DNA of 64,000 nt, from assembly GCA_020736575.1 (NCBI GenBank), contig JAGPYM010000010.1, forward strand, positions 1-64,000, given 5' to 3'. A program made the translations under genes and the position numbers. Within the stretch, counting starts at the first letter, position 1, and the number at the start of each line of letters is the position of its first letter. The notes under the pieces are model-generated. The model was given only the letters and a program-made list of their open reading frames with translations. It made no database searches and was not told the origin of the DNA. The DNA comes from Thelonectria olida. Lineage: Eukaryota > Ascomycota > Sordariomycetes > Hypocreales > Nectriaceae. Shown one piece after another: positions 21,649 through 33,528 of the stretch.

Positions 21649-24600
21649 ATGAAAGAGGCACGAGAAAAGTCAGTCCCTGGCGAAATGGCGACTGCATCGG
21701 AGAGACTCAGGGAGCAGAGGTAAGCCAGACCACGCATTCCGTTTCCCTCCCTACCTTCTCCGATTTCTGACCTTTCCAAACAACCAGTGACGATCTCTGG
21801 ACCGCTGCTATCAAAGATCTCGATCAGGAATCCCAATCACGCATCGACTTCAACAACGATAAAATCGATGTCCTGAACGATCTGCTGGCCATAACCGACG
21901 ACGCGAAAACACGCATGGTGGATAAGTCATGGGGCTACACGCGGAAAGATGGCCGGAAGGTCTTTATGCGCGATATTGTTGCGAGAGTGGCTAAATGGGT
22001 CAACCACTTTAAGGAGGTCGGCGACACTATCGTGCAGTACGATCCTGCCCACGCTGCTCTGCCCTGGGCCGGCGTGCGGCTGCTCCTGGTCGTGAGTGGC
22101 ATGTCGTACCATCCGACGAGTATTCACCAATGTTTGATTAGATTGCGACCGGGGACTCGAACACGTACAGCCAGCTCCTCGAAGCAACGAGAACAATCGC
22201 CGAGGTCATTTGTCGGAATGCTCTTCTCGAAGCCATGCTGAAGGCTTCTTCATCGCCCGCCAGTATGGAGTTGCGTCGTGCCTTGGTTAAGTTATACGGA
22301 CGCGTTCTGGACTATCTCGGGAAAGCAAAGGCGTACTACTCTTCAAACTCAATCAGTATGTCAGAGTCCTCTGGGGTGAAAAAGGCACTGTCTAATTTGT
22401 TAGAACGTGTGGTTAAAAGCGCTCACTCCACCGATCTGGAATCAGCAATGGACTGTATCAATCAGGCTCAAGAGGAGGTAGACAGGTGTTCCGACGCGTT
22501 CAATCTCGAAGGTCGGCTAAAATCGCATATCTTTCCGCTACTTTGCTGACACGAAGAAGCCGTACTACAAACTCGCGATGATGTGAAGAGAATGCTTGAA
22601 AATTTCAGTGCCCCAGTAAACCGCTGGAACAAGTCGTTGGATGTCTTCGTGGACCACCTCGAAGGTAGGTAATTATATAATCACCTCGGGATAGCGATTT
22701 CTCACAAATTTAGCGACCAAAAGAGGGGATATTCTACGTTGGATCTCATCTCAACCTTTCCTGCAACACCACGAGCAGACGAAGCAGGAAGTGTTGAAGG
22801 ATACCGGGACTTGGCTCCTCAGACATCCAGCTTTCGTGCAATGGAAGACGGACAGCGTTTCTTCAATTCTGTGGCTTCATGGGATTCCGGGCTCTGGAAA
22901 GAGTAAACTTACGTATGTAATGAAGGGGTCGTACCTGGGAAAATCTAACTTATAACGCAGATCGATGGTCATTGAGGATGCCTTGGCCACGTATCAACAA
23001 AAGCAAGGCCCCAACCCCGTGTTTTTTTACTGTTCACGAAATACCGCTGAACCCGAGCGCTCCGATGCTTCAGCTATCCTGGCCAGTATCGTCAGGCAGC
23101 TCTCAACGCCTCATCCCAAAGGACCATTGCTTCCTGCTATGGTCAAGGAATATGACGAACGGGAGGTGGCTACTTTCTCGTCCGCGAAGATTCCATTCGA
23201 CAAGAGCAAAAAGCTCGTGCTTCAACTGCTCGAGTCATACAAGCACACGGCAGTAACTGTCGTAATTGATGCTCTGGATGAGTGCAATGATCGGAGGTTG
23301 CTCCTCGATTGGCTCGGGGACATTTTGAAGGAATCCCCATGCTTGTTGAAGATCTTCGTATCAAGTCGGGACGACGGCGATATTGTCTATCAATTAGAGG
23401 CCTACGCCAACTTAACTCTATCCTCCGACCTCAACTCAAGGGACATTGCAGCTTTTGCTCATTCCGAGACAAAACGACTTGTGGACAGGGGGCATCTACT
23501 GAGATACAGCAAGAGGAAGGAAGAGCTACGACACCAGATCATCGAAGAAATCACCTCTGGCGCACATGGAATGTGGGTGTTTCACAGTATATCAAGCTCA
23601 TTGGTTTGTTAACACAAGACAGGTTTCGTTGGGCCAGCCTCCAGCTGCAGGCACTTTGTGAGGCCCATACCGATGATGCCGTCATTGAGAGACTTGGACG
23701 GTTGCCGAAAGATCTGAAAGAGGCTTACCAAGAGATTGAGGACAGATTGGAAGCAGTCGAGGCAGAATGTGACCGCAAACTTGCGCAGTATGCCCTCAGC
23801 TGGCTTCTTTGCGCCAAGGAACAGTTGAAGTCGAAAGACTTTCTGGCAGCAGTGTGCGTGACTCGAGCCGGGAGAACTTCCCCTCCGATTTCAAAAGACC
23901 AGCTTCTCGATTTGTCCTTCAACCTCATCAACTACGACAAGGCACTTGACGTGTTCCGGTTCTCCCATTTATCAGTTCAAGAATTCCTTGAGCATCATGT
24001 CTCTTACCAGCTCACGTCTGCGAACGCACTCGTCGCGGAAGCCTGCTTGTGGCATATTTCGAACATGGCCCCTCTACCTTCATCGATAAGTCAATGGGCC
24101 GAAATGGATCCCTTGGTGCGATATCCATGCGAATTTTGGGGAGACCATGCTCGAGAAGCCGCCGAGGAAAGACAGAACAAGTTGAGACCGATACTGAAAG
24201 AATTCTTCAAAGGAGAGCATCATCAGGACTCTGGCTTTGCTCAATGGCGCACAATCGTGAGAAACTTGATATTAGACCGGTATTTTGACGTATTCACAAG
24301 ACTATCAATAGCCGCGGGTTGGGACGTCCCCTCGCCCTCGGCTTTGAGAATAGTCTGCGCATTCGACCTTCTTGGGGTATTTAGTATTGAAGAATGGACA
24401 GATCTCGTCAATACAGCCCGCCAAGATGGCCAAGACAGCACACCCGAAGAAGTGATGGCATATTGTGGGAGCCTGGATCTTATCAACTGGCACTTCCATC
24501 ACCAGTTGCCCTTTGAGATAACTGGTGAAGTGCTGAAAGCTGCGGCTAGAAATGAGACCAACGGTGACAGGGTTCTTGAACATCTTCTGGATCATGCCGG

Positions 24601-26209
24601 GGCAGATATCAATATCACTGAAGATGTCCTGATTGCCGCAGCGCAGAACCAGGAGAGGAGTGTAGAAATCATGAATCAGCTTCTTGACACGCAGATCCCG
24701 GTTACTGAAGAGACGGTCAAGACTGCAGCTGAGCATGGGGATCGTGATCTTATGGCGATGTTGCTCGAGAGGCGTGGGCACGAGTTTCAAATCACCGAAG
24801 AGACGCTCAAGGCTGCAGCTGAAAATTGGGAACATGGCCAAAGTATCATCGCCCTTCTTCTCGACAAAGGCGGTCCTGATGCTCAAATTACGGAGGACGT
24901 CATCAAAGTGGTAGGCGAATACGGGGCCCCGGAAACCTTTGCATTTGTGCTTGATCGGAGAGACCCCAGCGTCCCGATCACCAAAGAGATGCTGGGGACG
25001 AGCTACACGATGGTTAAGAATAAAGTGACAGTTCTTCTCGATAGAGCTGGAGCTGACACGGCCATCCACCAAGATATGATCGAGCATGCAGTCAGAATCG
25101 GCAGTGAGGGCACAACGCAACTTCTTCTCGACAGGTCCGAGGCAACAAATATCAAAATCACGGAAGAGATAATCAAGCTTGCTTCGGCCAACTTCAAAGC
25201 GGAAGCATTAACACTTCTTCTTCGTAGGCCAGAAGCAGCAGAGATTCCAATCACTAAAGAGATCCTCGACATTGTGATGGCCAACGGGGACTCCGACAAG
25301 AAGTTACAGGTTCTTCTAAACAGTCGCACAGTGGGTAATATTCCCATCACCGAGAATTTCATCAAGGGTGCAGCCAGATGGGGAATTCGCGGGAGTATGC
25401 CTCTTCTTCTTGACATGTGGGGGCCAGATGCCCAAATTACCGAGCAGATAATGATCTCTGCAACTATGCACTTCGGAGGAGCTGAAATAATGACTATACT
25501 TCTCAAATGGGCCAACGGTAACATTCCCATCACGGAAAATGTTGTTCACGCCTCAGCAATGGGACATAACGCAATGGGCAAGTTGGGCGTGCTCTTGCAA
25601 CAAGACAGATGCCGTGTTGCCGCAGCCATCACAAAGAAGACATGTTTTGATGTTGCAAGGAACGGTGGTTCTCCTGAGTTGCTGGATTTGCTCTGCGAAG
25701 TAGGAGGATTCGCTTGCGGTGCAGCCTGGAAGGACATCAGCCAATTCTATCACGCAGTAGTCGACGGCGACGTGGAGGAAATCAACCGACTCCTTCAAAA
25801 ACAAGTAACGCCCACTCCGAACCGTTTTGGAAACACGCCCCTCCACATCGCTGCTAGGAAGGGACATACCGAGGTAGTTAGAATATTGTCCCGACATCAC
25901 GAAGTCGATGTCAACAGTGTATCAGGCACTGGCCAAACTCCCATCATGGGAGCTTCTCTTCATGGACATGAGAAAATTGTCGAAATTCTCTTAGCTGCAG
26001 GGGCCAAGACACACTTCATTGACATTAGAGGCGAGACAGCAACGCGTATGGCAGAATTGAGGGGGCATGAGAAAGTTGTCCAAATTCTCTTCGAGGCGCA
26101 ATTGGAGGAAGAGAGACGAGCATCGGGTCCAGGACGCCATTGGCGAGGGTTTTTCATTTTCCCGTTCGGTTTTGTTTTCCTATGTTACATCTTTACGCGG
26201 GCTCTATGA
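21649..26209 (+). CDS. NACHT STAND protein with 'ITEE' repeats, ankyrin repeats and C-terminal hydrophobic tail
   Basis: Eight exons: 21649-21719, 21788-22091, 22142-22355, 22404-22511, 22557-22664, 22714-22912, 22961-23572, 23623-26209; total 4203 nt, 1400 aa. Exon 4 ends at an unusual GTCGGC donor. Residues about 25-300 are the helical N-terminal domain of fungal NWD/NACHT proteins (LNDLLAITDDAKTRM, HAALPWAGVRLLLV). The NACHT NTPase has Walker A GIPGSGKSK at about residue 327 and Walker B VTVVIDALDEC at about 435; a sensor-like VSSRDDGDI follows. A winged-helix-like segment (YALSWLLCAKEQLKSKDF) precedes about 13 repeats of ~30 residues beginning ITEE/ITKE/ITED and containing LLLD (residues about 838-1235), then three to four ankyrin repeats (NTPLHIAARKGHTEVVRIL). 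The last ~20 residues are hydrophobic (FIFPFGFVFLCYIFTRAL). Family members act as NLR-like sensors in fungal non-self recognition; ligand unknown. Confidence 0.92.
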
Positions 26210-26886
26210 AAGGCGATCTGGTTCTCAGTTGCTGAGGTAGAGTAGCAGTGCTGCAAATAAATCGCGAGTTCTTCGTACTTGAGTTTTCCCTGTTGCATTA
26301 GCAGTCCCGATTTGATATCACATGAGGCCATAATCCAAATAATCTTGTGAATGATATGTAACTCAGGATTGATTGCATAACAAGTGATTGGTTTAGCTAT
26401 TTATGACAATAATACGTCAATAGAATGCAGAGCCTAAAGTCTGTTGCAGGGACATTCTCCTGACAATTATCAAGCTCGTCACGATCTGCAATGATGGGTA
26501 AATATTGACGTGAAGACGCTGGTGACTGTAAACCTAAGTTTGTACGTGCGAGTCAAAAGTCAACAAGTTCCCTGGCTACTTCATCTACGCCTTAGCCAAT
26601 TCGTCCTGGACATTCTGACAGGGAGCTTCCACTAGCGGTCTTTCTTCTCATTATCGGATCTGACTGTAATTATGAAAGGGTTTGTCTTAGCACTGCCTCG
26701 GTAGAACGATCAAGCTAGATAAAAATGTCCAGGCTTCAGCACCCGACAGAACACAGCCCCAATCATTAACTACCCAGTACCCCCATACGTATGACTCACC
26801 ATAGGTAAGCCCTTAAATACGGTGAAGGGAATTAAGCTGTGGAAGACAAACAGTACACCTTCATCACAATTCAACACGTCGTCATC
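26210..26886. other. Intergenic stretch
   Basis: 3' region of the NACHT gene and 5' region of the TatD gene; nothing recognisable beyond short A+T-rich runs. Confidence 0.45.
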
Positions 26887-28062
26887 ATGTGCGTACAAGG
26901 GCAAGATCAAGACGGGGCTGATGAGGCTCCCCCTCATTACGGCGACACGTTTCCTTGGCATCTCGGCGTCTTCGATGCACACAATCACATTGCCGAGCGA
27001 ATGCTCTCAGTCACTGATTTACCAACCATGAAGGCACGCGCGGTAGCCATCATGGCAACTCGCACACAAGACCAGCCCCTCGTCACCGACATCGTCGCCG
27101 CTCACGGCATCAAGGAGCGCGGTTGGTTCCCAGAAGATACGACGACCGTTATTGCCGGCTACGGACGACATCCCTGGTTTTCGCATGAGGTCTACGATGA
27201 CCTCGGAGAAGCCATCACCTTTGGCAAAACAGAGAACGTCGAAGCCTCCAAGGAGAGGCACTACAAGGCCGTCCTCACTCCCGCTCCTGATGATCCGGGC
27301 TTCTGGCACGATTTGCCAATGCCGATACCACTCTCGGCGGTGATTTCAGACATCAGGACTCGGCTAGAAATAGACCCGCTGGCCATTGTCGGAGAGATAG
27401 GTCTCGACAAGAGTTTTCGACTTCCAATGCAGTGGAAGCCTGAAGCGAAATCCATGCGAGACCCTGCTCGTACACCCGGTGGTCGGGAAAGACGACCATT
27501 GAGCCCACACAAAATCCAGATGTCACATCAAAAGACAGTTCTCATGGCGCAGTTGAAACTGGCTGGTGAGTTTGGCAGGGCTGTGAGCGTGCATGGGGTG
27601 CAGGTGCACGGAGTGCTGTATGACCTCTTGACGAGCTGCTGGAAGGGGCATGAGATTAAGGGCCGACGATCACAACAGAAGCAGCGCAAGGAGCGGGGTG
27701 AACTCAGAGAAAAGGACCAGGACCTGAAGCCTTATCCACCTCGGATTTGCCTTCATTCATTCAGCGGCAAGTCTGATGCTGTCAAGCAATATCTCAAACC
27801 GTCCTTCCCTGCACAGATCTTCTTCTCTTTCTCAAAGACGAACAACCTAGCCTCGGAAGATGCGAGAGCGAAGACGGCAGACGCTGTTGCCGCGGTTCCA
27901 GACAATCGAATCTTAGTCGAGAGCGATCTTCATACTGCAGGAGACAGGATGGATGGCGAACTGGAGGAAGTGTGTCGAGCGATATGTGCCATCAAAGGCT
28001 GGAGCTTGGAGGATGGAATCAGCAGGATGGCTGCAAACTACAGAGAGTATATTTTTGGTTAA
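26887..28062 (+). CDS. TatD-family metal-dependent hydrolase (Cut9-interacting Scn1-like)
   Basis: Single exon, 391 aa from the first ATG; the frame is open further upstream but only by a GTG. TatD metal-site motifs are in order: FDAHNHIAE near residue 30 (the HxH pair), IVGEIGLDKSF at about 180 (metal-bridging Glu), SVHGVQVHG at about 235, ICLHSFSG at about 290 (conserved His) and ILVESDLHT at about 345 (Asp). The barrel scaffold and length match the fungal Scn1/TatD branch, longer than bacterial TatD (~260 aa) because of inserts at about 195-220 and a Lys/Arg/Gln-rich loop at about 255-285. Expected activity is a 3'-5' exonuclease or related phosphoesterase in the cytosol or nucleus; that is family knowledge, not visible here. 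Confidence 0.9.
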   Translation: MCVQGQDQDGADEAPPHYGDTFPWHLGVFDAHNHIAERMLSVTDLPTMKARAVAIMATRTQDQPLVTDIVAAHGIKERGWFPEDTTTVIAGYGRHPWFSHEVYDDLGEAITFGKTENVEASKERHYKAVLTPAPDDPGFWHDLPMPIPLSAVISDIRTRLEIDPLAIVGEIGLDKSFRLPMQWKPEAKSMRDPARTPGGRERRPLSPHKIQMSHQKTVLMAQLKLAGEFGRAVSVHGVQVHGVLYDLLTSCWKGHEIKGRRSQQKQRKERGELREKDQDLKPYPPRICLHSFSGKSDAVKQYLKPSFPAQIFFSFSKTNNLASEDARAKTADAVAAVPDNRILVESDLHTAGDRMDGELEEVCRAICAIKGWSLEDGISRMAANYREYIFG

Positions 28063-28504
28063 TTATTGAAAATAGCCAGTTCCCCAACGTGATTCTCAGA
28101 GGTCTTCACATCATCAAGACGACGTCCGAATCCTGGTCTTGGCTTCCTTGCACACAGTCGCCAGGTATCTCGGTCACGGATATAACACGGAATTCCGGCC
28201 TTAATGACGATGAGAAGGGTTAGGCCATACCACTCTCAGTGGGTAATTGAGCAACCAACTCCACAAGGAGTGCATTTTTTCAGCATCCGCTCCAAACAGA
28301 GCCACTCCAAATCCACTCAAGACCAAGATCGCATTGATATCCGAGATACTAGGTGCCCTATTTGTAATCAAGCATCTTCATTCAGGTCGGCTTAGATCGG
28401 TTTCCGGCTCTTCTCCACCTCAACTACTGGTTATAACAGAAATCGTACCTGTCTCGCTTTTTGCTTGCTCGTCACGTTGAGCGTTAACCAAATGCCAGCC
28501 CAGC
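28063..28504. other. Intergenic stretch
   Basis: 442 bp between the TatD gene and the MFS gene in the same orientation; presumably the MFS promoter. No clear TATA box or named motif. Confidence 0.4.
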
Positions 28505-30265
28505 ATGCAGTCCTTTCTACAGTACACAAGGGCAGGTCACGCGGCCCAAGCCCAGATCGATCGAGATGTCGAAAAAGTCCGAAATCTTCAACAAGTTGAA
28601 GGACGTCTAGAACAAGCCCAGTCTCCAGGTTCCCCGTCAGGCGAGGTCAATGTCTCTTCACAACTGGACGAGTCCAATGATCACCCAGACCTAGCACCAG
28701 TCAACACTGTGCACACACGTCATTCTGAAGGAACCGCGCTGGGCCATGTCCTCACAGGCATTCAGGTTCGGGACATCCAGTCTGGGGGCGGCCCTAAGCA
28801 AAGAGTGTTTATTGTGGACTGGGAAGGCTCTGATGACCCGTTCAAGCCTCATAATTGGCCTGTATGGAGACGCGTGGGCGTAACTCTACAAATATCACTC
28901 ATCGCACTCTTCGTCGGCTCGGCTTCCGGCATTGATGCAACCGTACTTCCACAAGCTGCGCATTCACTTCACGTCAGCGAGGTTGCAGAATCTCTCGCAA
29001 CAGGTCCGTCCCTATCTCTTTTCTCTAAGTTCACGACGCTGATGGCTCTAGGTTTGTACCTCGTGGGTATGGGCCTCGGATCTCTCGTAGCTGGCCCGTT
29101 TTCCGAGACGTTTGGAAGAAACGTCGTCTACATCGGGTCTATGGCCGTCTTCATGATATGGATCATGGCTTCAGGCCTCGCCCCGAATTTTGGGGCCCAG
29201 ATTGTCTTTCGGTTCTTGGCAGGATGTTCCGCATCGACACCTCTCGTTTGTTCCGGCGGGTCAGTGGCAGACATGTACAACAGCCTCGAGAAGACGTGGA
29301 GCTTTCCGCTCTACGCCATTACGTGCTTTGGCGGGCCAATGCTGGGGGCCGTCATGGGGGCCTACATAGGACCTTCGACAGTCGTTAGTTGGCGATGGGT
29401 TGAATGGACGACCCTTATCTCGGCCGCCCTTGTGCTGGTACTTGTCATGCTCTTCATGCCCGAGACGTACGGACCTTTGCTATTGCAGTGGAAGGCTGCT
29501 CACTACCGCGCAATTACAGGCGATGACCGCTTCCGCTCTGCGCACGAGGTGGAAAACGCAACTCTTTTTAGTCGGCTCAGGGTCAGCATGACACGCCCAT
29601 TTCTCATGCTTACTGAACCCATCATCATCGCCATGACATTGTACATTACTGTAGTGAACATCGTTCTCTTCACTTTCCTCGTCGGATGGCCATACATCTT
29701 TGAACGCACATACGGACTCAGTCAAGGCTTGGCCAACATCGTTTTCATCGCCATGTTTCTTGGAACTCAGGTCACATTTGTACTCGTCCCTCTAGTCTAT
29801 CGGAAGACTGTCCGGCAGCTCGAGAACGCACGCAGCCACGGAGAGACAATATTCCACCCAGAAGTCCGTTTATGGTACGCCATGTACGGAGCAGCCCTCG
29901 CAATTCCTGTGTCGCTGTTCTGGCTAGCGTGGACCAGCTTCGCCCATATCAGCATTTGGTCGGCAATATTTGCCGTGACGCTATTTGGGTTTGGTGTCAC
30001 TGGTCTGTTTTTATGTGTCTACATGTACATCATCGATTCTTACGAGATTTACGCCGCCTCGGCACTCACATTTGTTGCACTTATACGATATGTCGTTGCG
30101 GGAGGAATGACAGTGGTTGGCATCCCATTTTATGAGAACCTCGGAACTCACTACACACTCACAATCTTGGGATGTATAGCCGCGGTTCTTGCACCTATTC
30201 CTTACATTCTGTACTTCCGAGGGCACTGGATCCGATCCAAGAGTCGATTCGCTGTTAACATTTGA
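28505..30265 (+). CDS. MFS transporter, DHA1 drug:proton antiporter type
   Basis: Single uninterrupted frame, 586 aa. About 120 mostly hydrophilic residues precede the membrane part. Twelve hydrophobic segments can be counted from about residue 125 (VGVTLQISLIALFVGSA) to 575. The loop 2-3 signature is present as GPFSETFGRNVVYIGS and the central cytosolic loop lies around residues 320-360 (HYRAITGDDRFRS). The PHNWPVWRR entry before TM1 (FKPHNWPVWRR) is characteristic of fungal DHA1 multidrug/polyamine exporters such as FLU1/TPO relatives. Predicted to be a plasma-membrane proton-coupled exporter; substrate unknown. No intron, unlike the other MFS genes in the window. Confidence 0.92.
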   Translation: MQSFLQYTRAGHAAQAQIDRDVEKVRNLQQVEGRLEQAQSPGSPSGEVNVSSQLDESNDHPDLAPVNTVHTRHSEGTALGHVLTGIQVRDIQSGGGPKQRVFIVDWEGSDDPFKPHNWPVWRRVGVTLQISLIALFVGSASGIDATVLPQAAHSLHVSEVAESLATGPSLSLFSKFTTLMALGLYLVGMGLGSLVAGPFSETFGRNVVYIGSMAVFMIWIMASGLAPNFGAQIVFRFLAGCSASTPLVCSGGSVADMYNSLEKTWSFPLYAITCFGGPMLGAVMGAYIGPSTVVSWRWVEWTTLISAALVLVLVMLFMPETYGPLLLQWKAAHYRAITGDDRFRSAHEVENATLFSRLRVSMTRPFLMLTEPIIIAMTLYITVVNIVLFTFLVGWPYIFERTYGLSQGLANIVFIAMFLGTQVTFVLVPLVYRKTVRQLENARSHGETIFHPEVRLWYAMYGAALAIPVSLFWLAWTSFAHISIWSAIFAVTLFGFGVTGLFLCVYMYIIDSYEIYAASALTFVALIRYVVAGGMTVVGIPFYENLGTHYTLTILGCIAAVLAPIPYILYFRGHWIRSKSRFAVNI

Positions 30266-32130
30266 TTCATCGCAAACTATTAGGCCAAATTCCACCGATA
30301 TTGAGCTGGCAGGGACCAGGGTTAGACTAGTCGGTTAAGAGAATGGGAGGACCGTCAGTAATAGGCCTCGAGCAGCGTCTTTCAAACGGGCATTTTGACC
30401 TTCAATGTCAAGAAATCACTGGTTCTCAATGTCCACAGTGTCCTATTCCAAAGATTTACTCCTAAAACAGCTAGGTGTCCGGAGGGAAAATGCGCGTTTG
30501 CGACACCTGCGCTCCTTCGCCCGATCGGAACACCTTAAGCGACATGAACTCACGCACACGAAGGCGAAACACCTCGGTTTTATCGGTTCTCATGACGAGT
30601 CGATAAGATTCAAGAAAAGGCGCGACAATGTCCGTACGTTACCAAGACCCCGCAAGCTCCAAAGGTGGCCGGCAAAGGCTCTATGTTTAAGGTAGCAAAA
30701 CAGTATAGGCCCTAAGGGTCTCGGCACGGGCGATGCCGTCTCGCAAAGCTACCTATGTATTATTGGGTTGTGCGGGCGTTGCTCCTGACCCTGAGCGTGA
30801 TCTCGGTTGAGAGATGTTAGGCTTAAGGGCTATCCTAGAAGCGTCTCGACGTGCTGCAATACGTGCGCTGGGACGGGGTCCTTGCGATATTACTTGCAAG
30901 TCATCCTGGTGCGAATAGCTAATAGCGAAATTGTCGGCTTTTTGATCCATCACACGTGGGGCTCCGGCTGCGTTCTGTGGCTTTTAACGGGCCCCTCACG
31001 CTGGCCAGCCTCGGTTCTTAAAGGTCAAACCTCACCCCTTTCGGATTTTATCTCTCCAGGAGGTTTTCATCAGTAGTGAGCCTCCTCTTCGTCCTCCTTC
31101 TCCCATCAGGCACAGGTCTCTTTGCCTTAGACGGGTCCATCTCAACCTCAATTAAAGGGACCTGGTCTAGAACCTATTGCATCAGGATGTAGTGACGAGC
31201 ATCATTTCTCTTTGCACCCGCGTAGCCGAATGTGCCCTAATACATTCCGTGATTTGACGATTCCGGCTCCGGATCTGCCGGCACTGCTACTTTGCAGTAA
31301 GCAATTTTTCTAAAGGACTCTGCCAGTAAAATAGAGGAACTTCGGGAAGTGGGGTAAGGGCAGCATGCACATTGGTATATTAAGCTCTCACAGAAGTAGA
31401 ATCAATTTCGGTATACCCCGGGTGAATGCCACTCCTGAGAACCAGGCAGGCCAATCATGTTTAGCGTTTTAGCCGCTGGTATTTGGTGAAGAAGACGCTT
31501 CCAGGTTCCAGGTTCATTAGATATCAGCCGTGGTGTCACGGAGAGTAACGTCTCTACCACACGTGTTTATCATAAGCCGCTGGCCCCCTTCTCGCTGTTG
31601 AAATGGCGTTTTTCTTCATCTCACGTCCCTTTACCTAAATACCGTTCGGTATGGAACACGCAGACAATATTGCCTATTTGTATCCTTATGGGTGGGGCTG
31701 TTGGCGAAAGAGTATCAGAAGCGATCGAGGCAAGCCCTCCCCGGCTTCAGCGTTCCCGCACTTGATACGGCCGTCGCGAGCGAGGGTGCAAGTCACTATA
31801 CGATGGTGGGGGCGAGGGCACGCGGAGGAATTTTAAATGGATGATCATATCCCCCAGCGAATGAAAACCCTCATCATCACGGTGCCCAACGCCATTTCCT
31901 TCCAGATCGTTGTTCATTCCGCGCCATTACGTCCCCAGCGTATATCGAAAGGCCAACAGGTTCAAAGCCGACGCAAGAGATAGAAGTGTCAGGACTAAAC
32001 CCAACCAAGTTTGAAGTGGAGAGTTCTGGGCGAGTTCCTCCTAACACTCAAATCCTCGGCCGTTTCTATCCTCTGGATCTAAACCCACAACCGGCTCAGT
32101 CTGTATTGCCCTCGCCACTAACATAATGTA
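30266..32130 (+). pseudogene. Strongly decayed C2H2 zinc-finger gene relic
   Basis: At about 30510-30560 one frame reads SFARSEHLKRHELTHTKAK, matching the first finger of fungal C2H2 regulators; the preceding VCDTC lies in another frame two bases away, so a frameshift has occurred. Long open but stop-interrupted stretches follow on the same strand in one phase, e.g. 31140-31310 and 31845-32123, the latter containing PTGSKPTQEIEVSGLNPTKF and ILGRFYPLDLNPQPA without any ATG. I read this as remains of one transcription-factor gene, but only the finger is recognisable; the downstream assignment is inference. Confidence 0.4.
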
Positions 32131-33528
32131 TGGGCAGACGTGGCAGTCCACCAAGGTACTCCGTGCGCTCCCCAGGGTTGCCGATCTGGCTCGGACTTAA
32201 ATCAAGAATACGGCTGCTTCTGCTGCCGAGAGATTTTTTTTCAGCGCTTCCCCTTCAGTTCCCACGCCTCTACCCTTCGTTGTTAACCTGGCGCCGGTTT
32301 AGCTTTTACGAGAGTACAAGCTTGTCGTCGTGGGAGGAGGTGAGGACTGCTAACATTAACCTTCGTTTCGCTCCAGCTCAGTTCGGCGCACGAGGATACC
32401 CGTGACCGCTCAGCACACTCAGTAAGTAGAGTGAGCAAGGGCGAGCACAGGCCGATCACCTTCGGATTTAGATCTTAAGAAGCGGTGAGGGTTTGCATTG
32501 AAATTCAGGTCCGAATGGAATAACAATCGGCATAGAGTGCCGGCTATGGATCATGCGATTGTAAACCTAAGCGAATGCGACTTGACATAGTTATACAAGT
32601 AATGCGATGGGCCGTCGAAGGATTTGTTTCAGCCTCAAAGCCAGGCTAAGCCCAACCAAAGCCAACAGTAGTGGCGTAGCAGCTGGTACCTTGACTCTAT
32701 AGGCGAATTATGGAACCATTGGAACGCCCAACGTATGATTTCTACCAATTGGAAGTCGCAGCGTTATACAGGGCCTTCGGACTTGCGAGAAATTAGGTCG
32801 GGCTAGAACCAACAATGTATCCGCTACTTTACATTAGCCTCAATGCGGCAATTGCAAGCTACGCCGTTGGGAAGAGGGAGCTGGACAACTCTTGTTAAAG
32901 TATGGAAGGTTTTAGGAAGGCCCTGAATGGTGAGAGAAGGGAAGAATTTAGAATCCTCGGGTGGTTTGCCTTCTTCAAGCGTTCTTGACGGATTTGTGAA
33001 TTATAGGCTTTACTACCTCACTTCTTTTGCAATACGGCAGCAGCTGTTAAACCTCACTTAGTGCATCGATAATAATCAGGATTGTGATAATCCTCAAGGT
33101 CAAAGTGGCAAAGCAGGAGGCTAAACATAAACAGGCAGGTAATTAAAGAGCACAACCAACAACCAGAACAATGGTTCCATGTTCCTCTAGCGCATCCTTA
33201 CGGTGTGCAGCCTCTACTCCAACGGACAAGGACAAGAAGAAAATCCTCTACTCCAACGGACAAGGACACGAAGAAAATCCTGTCGTGACTTACACGATCT
33301 GGAAGAGACAAGTGAAGTATATAAGGCAAGGACGATCCGATCTTACAGCAGAAGAAATGCCAAGCCCCTCAGCTCAATCACCATCAGCTATCACAATCAT
33401 CAACAGCAACCCCTCTACTACTTGTCACCCTTTACTATTTGAAGTAAAGATTGACCTCCAGCAAACAAGCTATCCTCCATTCCCCGAAACAAAAAGAAGA
33501 AGAAAAGAGCGTCATTATTCTTACCAAG
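32131..33528. other. Gene-free stretch with a 34-bp direct repeat
   Basis: No supportable gene. A 34-bp unit starting CCTCTACTCCAACGGACAAG occurs twice in tandem at 33211-33244 and 33245-33278 with one mismatch, inside what should be the 5' region of the next gene. A TATATAA at 33318-33324 could be its TATA box. Confidence 0.55.

Noticed and set aside
24305..25737. Long minus-strand frames of up to 271 codons
   Set aside because: Mirror of the regular repeats in the NACHT gene on the plus strand; no independent evidence.
30690..30800. Segment suspected of rRNA origin because of phrases such as GGTAGC and CCTAAGGG
   Set aside because: No continuous match to conserved rRNA cores that I can recognise.
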